From NCBI GenBank assembly GCA_043736395.1, contig JAYTCQ010000110.1, positions 1 through 13,233 on the forward strand: 13,233 nt of DNA. The letters run 5' to 3'. Shown here piece by piece: positions 1-7,023 of this stretch. The notes under the pieces were generated by a model. The model was not told the DNA's origin. It did not search any database and saw only the letters and a list, made by a program, of their open reading frames with translations. The translations under genes and the position numbers were made by a program. Source of the DNA: JAFDVL01 sp043736395 (GTDB taxonomy: Bacteria > Acidobacteriota > Blastocatellia > RBC074). Within the stretch, counting starts at the first letter, position 1. Each line of letters opens with the position of its first letter.

Positions 1-55
1 TGGTAACTCGTCGCATTTACCAAGTCGCTATCGCTCCCTGTACCGTACCCTTCGA

Positions 56-1642
56 TTAAGTTTTTGGAAACCACGAATCCCAATACATCTTGGCTCCCAT
101 TTTGATGAGCTTCCAGGTTTTTGACCATTGAATCTCACCGCCTTCGCCGTAAATAATTTTCTTCAGTAATTGATCGCGCAAATATTTACCTTCGCGCTTG
201 AGCATAAATTCTTTGGCGAATGGTTTAGCAACATCGAAGAAGCTGAAATTCGGGTCCATTACAATACCAATGCCTTCCAGCGTCATCAAAGCACGAATGA
301 TATACGTGAAATTCGGCGGGAGGCGGAACGGATATTTGTACATCACTTCTGCCATTTCATACGTCAGTTCCTTAAAGCGGATGTCACCGAGTTTTAAGTT
401 GAAATAATTCTTAAATAAATCAGCAATGACGGGACGCATTTCGTCTACATCGACATCGTGCGGCAGAAAATCAAGGTTAATTAAATCCTGTACCAGGCCG
501 TTCACGTCTTTTTCCACCAAGTGAAAAAAAGCGTCAATCATTTTGGTTTGCAGCTCATTCGGAATACGTCCTACCATCCCAAAATCGAAGAACGCCAGGC
601 GTCCATCGGGCATGACGCGAATATTTCCCGGATGCGGATCAGCGTGAAAAAATCCGTCTTCCAGTAACTGTTTCAGATATGTTTTTGACATCAATGTGAT
701 GATGTCGTGCGGAGAGATTCCGCGAGCTTGCAGTTCGTCCAATTCTAAAACTTTAGTGCCGTGAATAAATTCCATGGTCAGCACCCGTGAAGACGAATGT
801 GACCAATAGATTTGCGGCACATGAACAAAGTTCCAGTCTTTAAAATTTTGCCGGAAGACTTCAGAATTTTGCGCTTCCTGACAATAATCCAGCTCTTCAA
901 AAATTACGGCAGCGAATTCGCCAATCGTGCCTTTCCAATCAATGCCGCGCGTCAGATTTGGGTAGCGATTCATGAAGTCGGCAATGCGTCGCAGCACGGC
1001 CAAATCAAGATTAACCATACCGGCCAGATTTGGACGCTGAACTTTAATGGCAACTTCTGCGCCTGAATGCAAACGTCCCTGATAAACCTGGCCCAGCGAA
1101 GCCGCCGCAATCGGTTCAGGATCAATCGAAGCAAATAATTTAGGGATTGAATAGCCGAGTTCACGTTCGATAATTTGCATCGCTTCTTCGTTCGGGAAGC
1201 GCGGAACGTTGTCTTGCAATTTACTCAGTTCTTTGATGTAAGCCAGTGGCAGCAGGTCAGCGCGCGTGGCGACTGCCTGTCCGATTTTGATGAATGTCGG
1301 GCCAAGTTTCAGTAAGCGACCGTGCAGCCATTCGGCCTGCCACTGCAAATGTTTTTCTTCCGATTCGTTCTTTTTTCCAATGAACCAGCCGCGATGATAG
1401 GCATAAAGAAAAATATGATAAAGCGAAAAAGTCCACACAATTTGCGCCGCTCGCCAGCGTTCGCGCCAGCCGCCAATTTCCAAATTTGGATCGTATGTCG
1501 CCGGCGGTTCAGGCGGAGTATATTTTGAGAGGGCTTGCGGTTCGGCGATTTCTTCAAGAGAAGGAGCCACCGGAACTAAATCAATCACCTGATTATTTTT
1601 GGATGATGGCAATTCCGCAATTTCGTACCTTGCAATGCTCAT
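56..1642 (-). CDS. AarF/ABC1/UbiB-family atypical protein kinase
   Basis: Predicted 528-residue member of the UbiB/ABC1 (ADCK-like) atypical kinase family. Members are ATP-binding membrane-associated proteins, best known for supporting ubiquinone synthesis or lipid/quinone handling; the substrate here cannot be read from sequence. Visible motifs are the family-specific KxGQ (K119-IGQ), the alanine-rich loop AAASLGQ (about 179-185), the ATP-site lysine in VAIKVQRP (K200), the EELDYCQEAQN segment (249-259), the catalytic HADPHPGN (333-340) and DFG (353-355). The kinase core looks intact. The frame stays open up to 1825, but the extra 61 codons read through an inverted repeat, so I chose the ATG at 1642, preceded by GAGG with about 9 nt spacing. 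It is last in a leftward block after ribF. Family assignment is firm; the specific role is not. Confidence 0.93.
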   Translation of the reverse strand: MSIARYEIAELPSSKNNQVIDLVPVAPSLEEIAEPQALSKYTPPEPPATYDPNLEIGGWRERWRAAQIVWTFSLYHIFLYAYHRGWFIGKKNESEEKHLQWQAEWLHGRLLKLGPTFIKIGQAVATRADLLPLAYIKELSKLQDNVPRFPNEEAMQIIERELGYSIPKLFASIDPEPIAAASLGQVYQGRLHSGAEVAIKVQRPNLAGMVNLDLAVLRRIADFMNRYPNLTRGIDWKGTIGEFAAVIFEELDYCQEAQNSEVFRQNFKDWNFVHVPQIYWSHSSSRVLTMEFIHGTKVLELDELQARGISPHDIITLMSKTYLKQLLEDGFFHADPHPGNIRVMPDGRLAFFDFGMVGRIPNELQTKMIDAFFHLVEKDVNGLVQDLINLDFLPHDVDVDEMRPVIADLFKNYFNLKLGDIRFKELTYEMAEVMYKYPFRLPPNFTYIIRALMTLEGIGIVMDPNFSFFDVAKPFAKEFMLKREGKYLRDQLLKKIIYGEGGEIQWSKTWKLIKMGAKMYWDSWFPKT

Positions 1643-1661
1643 AATCAAACGCCTCGAAATG

Positions 1662-1736
1662 GTCAGTACCGTCTGCGGTAGCGGACGGGTCAATCTGCAA
1701 TGCTTCATACCATCCGCTACCGCAGACGGTACCGAC
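1662..1736. repeat. REP-like inverted repeat in ribF-ubiB spacer
   Basis: Two 27-nt arms, 1662-1688 and 1710-1736, are inverted copies with 2 mismatches and a 21-nt loop. The core 20 nt (1666-1685 with 1713-1732) matches perfectly. Each arm also has its own small dyad: CCGTC at 1669-1673 pairs with GACGG at 1684-1688. The arms begin GTC(A/G)GTACC, similar to the start of the palindrome at 11481. It fills most of the spacer between two same-direction genes, so it could form a hairpin in the transcript. A REP/BIME-type repeat is the simplest reading. Confidence 0.8.
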
Positions 1737-1751
1737 ATAGCGTCATACGCC

Positions 1752-2705
1752 TCAGACGTAAGTAAAGTTGCGATTCGCGACCGGTGCAGCAAAATATTTG
1801 ACGGTAGTGTCACGATCTTTGGCAATTTGCATTTTCAATTCTTCCATCCCGGCGAATTTCCTTTCGCCGCGAATTCGATGTAAAAAACGAACGCGAATTG
1901 TTTTGCCGTACAACGAATTTTCAAAGTCAATCACATGCGTCTCGACCTTAGATTCCAGATCAAGTCCGATGGTTGGACGTTTGCCGACATTCGTCACACT
2001 TCGATGCCAAACGCCATCAATCAACGCGAGCGTGATGTAGACACCATCGGCAGGGAGCACACGATTTTGCACCGCGAGATTCGCCGTCGGAAAAGAAATC
2101 GTCCGTCCAAGCTTACGTCCTTCGATCACAATTCCTTCAATGCCGTACGCGCGTCCGAGCATTCTTCGGGCTAAATTCACGCGTCCTGCTTTGAGCAAAT
2201 GCCGTACCGAAGTGGAACTGATGCGATGATTATGCAGGCGAATTTCCGGCACTTCGGAGGCGAGAAATCCGTGTCGTTCCGCTTCAATTTTTAACAGTTC
2301 AATATTGCCGCGCCGATCTTTTCCAAAGGCGAAACCCTTGCCGAGATGCACTTCCTGCGCGCCTAAAGTTTCCACCATAAATCGTTCAATAAATTCTTCC
2401 GCCGAAAGCGCAGCCAGTTCGCGGGTGAACGGCAAGACCAGGACTTGCTGCATTCCGAGTTGCTTCAATCCCTCCATTTTTTGGGCGAACGTCTGCAGCA
2501 AAGGCGGGGCGGATTCGGGCCTCAGCACCTGACGTGGATGCGGATCAAATGTAATTAAAGTGGGAGTCGCTCCGGTTAGAAAAGCGCGTTCGACGACAGT
2601 TTTGACAATTGCCTGATGCCCCAGATGCAAGCCGTCAAAGACTCCGATCGTGAGAACGGATGGGCGTTTGAGATCGGGATTTTCGAGGTCGTGAATGATA
2701 TTCAT
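1752..2705 (-). CDS. ribF: Bifunctional riboflavin kinase / FAD synthetase
   Basis: RibF phosphorylates riboflavin to FMN and then adenylylates FMN to FAD in the cytoplasm. The 317-residue product has the normal two-domain length and order. The N-terminal adenylyltransferase domain shows GVFDGLHLGH (21-30), TFDPHP (52-57), the GxxFxFGxxRxGN-like segment (122-134) and SSTSVR (163-168). The C-terminal riboflavin kinase domain shows GRTISFPTANL (200-210) and LPADGVYI (217-224). The start MNIIHDLEN matches the usual beginning of the family. A more upstream in-frame ATG at 2792 would translate the long inverted repeat at 2713-2867 and is rejected. No clear Shine-Dalgarno sequence precedes the chosen ATG; the repeat begins only about 8 nt upstream. 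It lies between the hydrolase gene and the kinase-like gene on the same strand. Confidence 0.96.
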   Translation of the reverse strand: MNIIHDLENPDLKRPSVLTIGVFDGLHLGHQAIVKTVVERAFLTGATPTLITFDPHPRQVLRPESAPPLLQTFAQKMEGLKQLGMQQVLVLPFTRELAALSAEEFIERFMVETLGAQEVHLGKGFAFGKDRRGNIELLKIEAERHGFLASEVPEIRLHNHRISSTSVRHLLKAGRVNLARRMLGRAYGIEGIVIEGRKLGRTISFPTANLAVQNRVLPADGVYITLALIDGVWHRSVTNVGKRPTIGLDLESKVETHVIDFENSLYGKTIRVRFLHRIRGERKFAGMEELKMQIAKDRDTTVKYFAAPVANRNFTYV

Positions 2706-2712
2706 AAGGAGA

Positions 2713-2867
2713 GGTGGTTGGATGTCGGTGGCTGGTGGTTGGTAAAGAAGTTCGCAGTATTTAGTTCGCGGTTCGCAGTAAATATTTTTCATCGCAAGAC
2801 TGCGAACTGTCTCCGCTGCGAACCGCGAACTTCTTTACCAACCACCAGCCACCAACATCCAACCACC
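2713..2867. repeat. Long inverted repeat (43-nt arms) upstream of ribF
   Basis: Arms at 2713-2755 and 2825-2867 are inverted copies with a single mismatch. Inside the loop, GTTCGCGGTTCGCAG (about 2763-2777) is perfectly complementary to 2816-2830, which gives an alternative register. The short unit TTCGCAG/TTCGCGG recurs several times, as does a GGTTGG/GGTGGCTGG tract, so the palindrome looks built from short repeated words. It occupies nearly the whole spacer between the hydrolase stop and the ribF start and would form a very stable hairpin in a co-transcript. It does not resemble an FMN riboswitch. Confidence 0.85.
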
Positions 2868-2873
2868 ATTTTA

Positions 2874-3647
2874 TTATAATTCAATCATCAATTGATCGTA
2901 AGCCAGTTCGACGTTTGGGGGGAGTTGGCTGGCGACTTCAGAATGTTTGAAATCGTGGCTGATGTGCGTCAGCAGTGTGCGGCGCGGCGACAGAAAATTG
3001 ATGTACTCCAGCGATTGCTCCAAATGCAAATGCGTCGGATGAGGTTTATGGCGCAGCGCGTCGAGGATCAATAAATCCAAGCCTTTGAGCGCTTCCAACG
3101 CTTCGTCGGGGATTAGATTACAATCTGTCACGAAGGCAAAACTTTGCTTTCCATCACTGATGCGAAAAGCGGTCACTTCGCCTTTGCCGTGAACGACCGG
3201 AATTGGTGTCACGCGCAGTCCGCAAATTTCCAGTGCTTCAAAATTATTGAGTATCAGCGGATTAATTTGCGGGAGTCCGCCACCGACGTGCTTCGCTTCG
3301 AAGATGTAGTAAAACACCCGTCGAATTTGGCTCCATGTGCTTTCGCTGGCGTGAACGTTGACGGCTCCGTGCTTAAAATTTATCGGACGAATATCGTCAA
3401 GTCCGAAGACGTGATCAGCGTGACAATGCGTGACGAGCAGGGCATCGAGTTTTGTTAATTTGGCGCGCAAAGCCTGTTGCCGAAAATCGGTCGAAATATC
3501 AATGACAATGGTTTGTCCTTCGTGTTCGATCATCAATCCGGTCCGCAACCGATTGTCGCGCGAATCAGTTGACGTACACGTCTCACACACGCACCCAATC
3601 ATGGGTACGCCGACGGATGTTCCTGTGCCGAGAAAAGTTAAAATCAT
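2874..3647 (-). CDS. PhnP-like metallo-beta-lactamase-fold hydrolase
   Basis: A 257-residue metallo-beta-lactamase-fold protein of the PhnP / RNase Z-like branch, whose members cleave phosphodiester bonds such as cyclic phosphoribosyl phosphates. The start MILTFLGTGTSVGVP (1-15) is the classic opening of that branch. The metal-binding signature is complete: HCHADH (H74, H76, D78, H79), then H153 in VVHGK, D175 in FVTDC, and H228/H231 in HISHD. Cysteines at 20, 21 and 24 follow the opening strand, as often seen in PhnP-type proteins. The frame extends to an ATG at 3695, but those codons lie in a TGATGAGT repeat, so 3647 is preferred. No phn genes are visible nearby, so a phosphonate role is not supported; the substrate is unknown. 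Confidence 0.9.
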   Translation of the reverse strand: MILTFLGTGTSVGVPMIGCVCETCTSTDSRDNRLRTGLMIEHEGQTIVIDISTDFRQQALRAKLTKLDALLVTHCHADHVFGLDDIRPINFKHGAVNVHASESTWSQIRRVFYYIFEAKHVGGGLPQINPLILNNFEALEICGLRVTPIPVVHGKGEVTAFRISDGKQSFAFVTDCNLIPDEALEALKGLDLLILDALRHKPHPTHLHLEQSLEYINFLSPRRTLLTHISHDFKHSEVASQLPPNVELAYDQLMIEL

Positions 3648-3660
3648 AGGAAATAGTGAT

Positions 3661-3725
3661 GAGTGATGAGGAACGAGTGATGAGTAGAAAGACACTCATT
3701 ACTCATCACTTTCTACTCATCACTC
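3661..3725. repeat. Inverted/tandem TGATGAGT-type repeat
   Basis: The spacer between the DUF1844 gene and the hydrolase gene is made of repeated GAGTGATGAG / ACTCATCACT words. The best inverted pair is 3675-3691 with 3709-3725 (17 nt perfect, 17-nt loop). Direct copies of GAGTGATGAG sit at 3661-3670 and 3675-3684. It could form a hairpin in the leftward transcript. No protein reading is credible here. Confidence 0.75.
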
Positions 3726-3726
3726 A

Positions 3727-4218
3727 TTACTTCCCCCGAAGGGAGACAAACTGCATCTGCAAATCGCGCAGCAGGGTCGTGAAGAAATCTTCTTCCTGTG
3801 GATTCAGATTGCCGACGGTTTTTTCCTTCAAAATCATGAGCAATCCGATGCCTTGTTGAGCAGCAGGCAAATTGACTTCGGCTTTGCCGGTCGCGGGATG
3901 CTCCATTAATCCCAGATGAATAAACGCGAGCGAAGTCGCCAGCGAATAAATCAATTCCATGAACGGAGTCATTTCCGGTTCTTCGCCATCATCCGCAAAA
4001 TCCATGGTCGCCTCAGGGACTGGTTCCGGCGCAGGCTGAGCCGCGGAACTGGTCGAGAAAATCTCTTCCTGACGGACGGGCGCAGGTGCTGGTGTGGGCG
4101 GTGGAGCCGCTACGACGGGTTCCGGTTCTGGTTCCGGCAGGTTGTCGCGCAAGGAACCATCTGGATTAAATAAACGACGGTCAGTGACTTTTAATTCAAT
4201 ATCTTGTTCTTGAGACAT
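3727..4218 (-). CDS. DUF1844 domain-containing protein
   Basis: A 163-residue protein with two parts. Residues 1-75 are acidic and proline/alanine-rich (PEPEPEPV, PPPTPAPAPV), probably a flexible linker. Residues about 78-160 carry the DUF1844 signature: FMELIYSLATSLAFIHLG, then a GKAEVNLPAAQQGIGLL region and a helical tail LNPQEEDFFTTLLRDLQMQF. The function of DUF1844 is unknown; the domain is small, mostly helical and usually cytoplasmic. It appears to be the first gene of the leftward block. A possible AAGGAG lies about 15 nt upstream of the ATG, a rather long spacing. The identification rests on remembered family wording and is good but not database-checked. Confidence 0.85.
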   Translation of the reverse strand: MSQEQDIELKVTDRRLFNPDGSLRDNLPEPEPEPVVAAPPPTPAPAPVRQEEIFSTSSAAQPAPEPVPEATMDFADDGEEPEMTPFMELIYSLATSLAFIHLGLMEHPATGKAEVNLPAAQQGIGLLMILKEKTVGNLNPQEEDFFTTLLRDLQMQFVSLRGK

Positions 4219-4386
4219 AACTAGGGTAAATCGCTCCTTATGATGAGTTGAAATTTAAATCCAGATCTTAACACATCCGCTCAAAGATTTTAGGTGCAAG
4301 GATGATGAGTTTTAGTTTAGGATGGAAGAACTTGGTCAAAGTCGCTGGATGAACGTACTCAATTGGTGAGCCTTTTTAGGAGGTGA
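4219..4386. promoter_or_regulatory. Divergent intergenic control region
   Basis: This 168-bp gap separates the leftward housekeeping block from the rightward accessory operon, so promoters for both should lie here. A weak rightward candidate is TTGGTC (4332-4337) with an 18-nt spacer to TACTCA (4356-4361); I would not rely on it. An imperfect direct repeat, ATGATGAGTT followed by an A/T-rich tail, occurs at 4240-4257 and 4302-4319 (15 of 18 identical, 62 bp apart) and could be an operator or chance. AGGAGGTGA at 4378-4386 abuts the ATG at 4387; its last three bases form an in-frame TGA, so the rightward gene cannot start further upstream. Confidence 0.45.
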
Positions 4387-5349
4387 ATGAAATCTTTATT
4401 CCGAAATCCTTTTTTTAAAATGATACAGAATTGTTGGCATTGGGCGGCGATCTGGACGGCCTTAGCGTGGGGCTTGGGCGGTCTCGACGGTTTGCGGTAT
4501 GCGACGTACGCAAATGCTTTTGTCGCAGGTTTGATAAGCAGCATTCTGTTTGTGGCCTTCATAAAAGCACAGAAGGGAAATGCAGAAACAGAAGCAGCGC
4601 GAGAAAAGGGAAAATCCCGCTTTTTATGTCCTAATTGTCTGCATTTTGGAGCCTTTCTGCACCAATGCGGCAGCTGTCAATCCATCATCGAAGAATTTCA
4701 GGTGGATACGCAAGGCCAATTTAATCCAGCGTGTGTGGAGTGCCAAACCGTAATTTTCCCAGGCAACATTCAAGCGTCATGCGATCAATGTCTGCGCCCT
4801 TCGAACCCTGAATTGCATCATCACCGCAGCGTCGAAATTCTGGTCACGCTCGCTGACAAAGATTTTCAAGAACTTCTGAAAACTTCAAATGCGCAATCGC
4901 AGCGCTCGCTCTGGAACGTTGATTTTTTCTTTTGTGATGAGAATCAGACTTTGAAGTATGTTTTGAATTTCGGGAGTTCAACTCAGGCAGAGGTTTTAGA
5001 CGAACAAACCGATGCCTTGAAATGGATTGATGGTTTATGGCTTGATTTGAATCAATCCGATCCTTTGCAAGTGGCACGTCAATTGGATGCGCTTATACGA
5101 AATCATAATTTAGCCGAAACAGAACGTCTTCGCATAAAAGTTTTTGTCCGACAGGAACAAATAGATTCCGTCCTGCGTCTAAGACTTGAACAGCAATTTG
5201 GCGAAGTTCGCTACGGAATTGCTCCCGAACAATTATTTTTACCAGCTATGATCCCGGCTTTGTCAGTGGCGGCAGAAGATTTTATTATCAGCCCAGCCGT
5301 TGAACCAAAAGCTACTCGTTTGCCAAAAAATCAGGAGGTACGATCATGA
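4387..5349 (+). CDS. Membrane-anchored double zinc-ribbon protein, copy 1
   Basis: I do not recognise a named family. The 320-residue product opens with MKSLFRNPFFK, has two probable transmembrane helices (about 16-33 and 43-60), then four CxxC pairs at C81/C84, C94/C97, C116/C119 and C132/C135, which looks like two consecutive zinc ribbons. The rest is a soluble alpha/beta region with LWLDLNQSDPLQVARQLDAL and an RLEQQFGEVRYGIAPEQL tail block; both blocks recur in the genes at 7024 and 9784. Functionally it could be a membrane-tethered adaptor; no catalytic motif is visible. A full-strength but tightly spaced Shine-Dalgarno (AGGAGGTGA) precedes the ATG, and an in-frame stop just upstream fixes the start. 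It overlaps the next gene by 4 nt, implying translational coupling and probably a stoichiometric partner. Confidence 0.85.
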   Translation: MKSLFRNPFFKMIQNCWHWAAIWTALAWGLGGLDGLRYATYANAFVAGLISSILFVAFIKAQKGNAETEAAREKGKSRFLCPNCLHFGAFLHQCGSCQSIIEEFQVDTQGQFNPACVECQTVIFPGNIQASCDQCLRPSNPELHHHRSVEILVTLADKDFQELLKTSNAQSQRSLWNVDFFFCDENQTLKYVLNFGSSTQAEVLDEQTDALKWIDGLWLDLNQSDPLQVARQLDALIRNHNLAETERLRIKVFVRQEQIDSVLRLRLEQQFGEVRYGIAPEQLFLPAMIPALSVAAEDFIISPAVEPKATRLPKNQEVRS

Positions 5350-7004
5350 CTTCAACTCTTATTATCGCCACGTTGCTGGGAACTGTCACGGGTTATCCAT
5401 TGATGAAGAAATGGCAGGCGTTGCAGCTTGAAGCGAAAATAGAAACGCCAGAAAAGAAACCAGGGGTTTTTTCGCAGATTTCAAAGTGGTGGACAGTCGC
5501 GGTCTTCGGCGTTCCCTTGATGCTTTATCGGCCCGATTTCGTACTCGTGATTGTGGCATTGGCGATGCTCGGCGGATTGTTTCCACCAATCATCGTACCG
5601 TTATTGATGGCATTAGTTTTCTTTGCGTATTTCGCAAATCCAGTGGTATGCATGGCGGGATTTCTCGTCGTTGCCATTCCAATCATTGTGGCAAACCGTA
5701 CATCGTTCAATGATCGGAGCTATTCCCTTAAGAATTTAACTTTGGCGGGTGCCCTGTCAGTGCTGCTGGTAGAAAGTATTTTGATGGTTTCCGCGCAGAC
5801 AAATTGGATGACCAGTAACCCAGAAATGTTAGTCTGGATGGGCGGAAAAAGAGCGATTCCTTCGTTAATTTCTGCTCTCAAGCATCCAGAACTATCGGTG
5901 AAAGGTGCAGCCCTTAAGGAACTTGTAAATTACGAGCACGAAGCCTGGCCAGCTTTGCTACAGGATTTTGAAAATGGCGATTCACTACAGCAACGCTACA
6001 CCGTAGAAGTGGGAATCAGAAATGGAAAAGTTTCAGAGATTACAAGCAAGGGAGATGCTTCAATTAAGGGCTTTGAAAGCGCCGTCGGTTCTGACGATCC
6101 TGCGATCAGCCAAGCCGCCATCAACGAACTGGTCAAGCTCAAAGCCGTCTCGCAACTGCTTGCGATGCTCCCCAAAAAAGAATTAAATCATTATTGGAAT
6201 TCTGTTCAGCCAATGGTTTTTGCAGCGCTTCGTACCTTCAAAACGGAAGAAGTTTTACCGCAAATTATGGAGACATTTCGCGGCGTTGAGCCGAAGGGAT
6301 TAGATTATGGAATCTCGCGCGAAATTGCAAAATTCGGCAAACCTGCAATTCCGATTCTGCTCAATTCCCTGGGAAGCAGTGATAAGTACGAGGCCAATTT
6401 GGCGCAGTATTCTTTATTAGAATTGGGGCTGTCTGCGAAACCGGATTTAATGAAATCGCTCAGGCATGACAAAGGGTATCGACAGTATGGCTCCGGCATC
6501 ATTCTGGCACAACTCAATGTTAAGGAGGCAACTCCTTATCTGATCGAAATGCTGAATGATGAAGTAGGGCGTCAGCATGCAGTCTGGTGTTTAGGTCAGC
6601 TCGGAGACGAACAGGGAACTCCACCTCTGATCGCGTTATATCAGAAGTCACCCGACCGCGAAATCTTGCGGAATATTGGGATGACAGGAGGGACAGCAGC
6701 GAAATTATTTCTCAAAGAATTAATGCGGAAGACACCCGATCCGCAGGTGCGCCAGGACGCTCTTGAAATCATCGCACAAGCTTTTTGGATCGAACAAGGA
6801 AAGGAAGGGATTCGCCTGGCTGTCGCTCAATTGGCTGATCTGGAAAAAGAAATACGCCAGCAAGCAGCGAAACGAATCCGTGAATGGAATGAGCCTTCGT
6901 TATTGCCATTTCTAATTGAAGCCGACGTGCGCGAACACAAACTAAAAACTCCTGTTGAGAATTGCGAAATTCACGCGACGATCGCGGCTTTTACCAAGCA
7001 ATAA
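5346..7004 (+). CDS. Membrane HEAT-repeat protein, copy 1
   Basis: A 552-residue protein with about five hydrophobic segments in the first 150 residues (roughly 3-19, 49-75, 76-97, 98-116, 131-150), followed by a helical-repeat domain to the C terminus. HEAT/PBS-lyase-like units are visible as repeated 'AIPxLIxxL...' helices, for example AIPSLISALKHPELSVKGAA (170-189), PAIPILLNSLG, ATPYLIEMLNDE and HAVWCLGQLGDE. Such repeats are protein-binding scaffolds. The last 33 residues (LPFLIEADVREHK...TPVENCEIH...IAAF) are shared with the paralogue at 7974. The ATG overlaps the previous stop (ATGA) and has an ideal AGGAGG 7 nt upstream. No enzymatic motif is seen. It likely forms a complex with the zinc-ribbon protein encoded before it; function unknown. 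Confidence 0.85.
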   Translation: MTSTLIIATLLGTVTGYPLMKKWQALQLEAKIETPEKKPGVFSQISKWWTVAVFGVPLMLYRPDFVLVIVALAMLGGLFPPIIVPLLMALVFFAYFANPVVCMAGFLVVAIPIIVANRTSFNDRSYSLKNLTLAGALSVLLVESILMVSAQTNWMTSNPEMLVWMGGKRAIPSLISALKHPELSVKGAALKELVNYEHEAWPALLQDFENGDSLQQRYTVEVGIRNGKVSEITSKGDASIKGFESAVGSDDPAISQAAINELVKLKAVSQLLAMLPKKELNHYWNSVQPMVFAALRTFKTEEVLPQIMETFRGVEPKGLDYGISREIAKFGKPAIPILLNSLGSSDKYEANLAQYSLLELGLSAKPDLMKSLRHDKGYRQYGSGIILAQLNVKEATPYLIEMLNDEVGRQHAVWCLGQLGDEQGTPPLIALYQKSPDREILRNIGMTGGTAAKLFLKELMRKTPDPQVRQDALEIIAQAFWIEQGKEGIRLAVAQLADLEKEIRQQAAKRIREWNEPSLLPFLIEADVREHKLKTPVENCEIHATIAAFTKQ

Positions 7005-7023
7005 GAAGTCAATAAGAAATTGT

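Noticed and set aside
1..55. Partial gene or repeat at the left edge
   Set aside because: The 55 bases downstream of the UbiB-like stop show no credible frame. A phrase like GTCGCTATCGCTCCCTGTACC may be part of another intergenic repeat, but its partner is not in the window.
1643..1825. Upstream extension of the UbiB-like frame to an ATG at 1825
   Set aside because: It overlaps the ribF 3' end and translates the inverted repeat at 1662-1736; the ATG at 1642 has GAGG upstream.
2706..2873. FMN riboswitch upstream of ribF
   Set aside because: The region is one long two-arm palindrome of repeated words and lacks the conserved RFN element blocks and multi-helix junction.
3648..3726. CRISPR-like short repeats
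   Set aside because: The repeats are overlapping inverted and direct TGATGAGT words with no regular unit and spacer lengths, and no cas gene is present.
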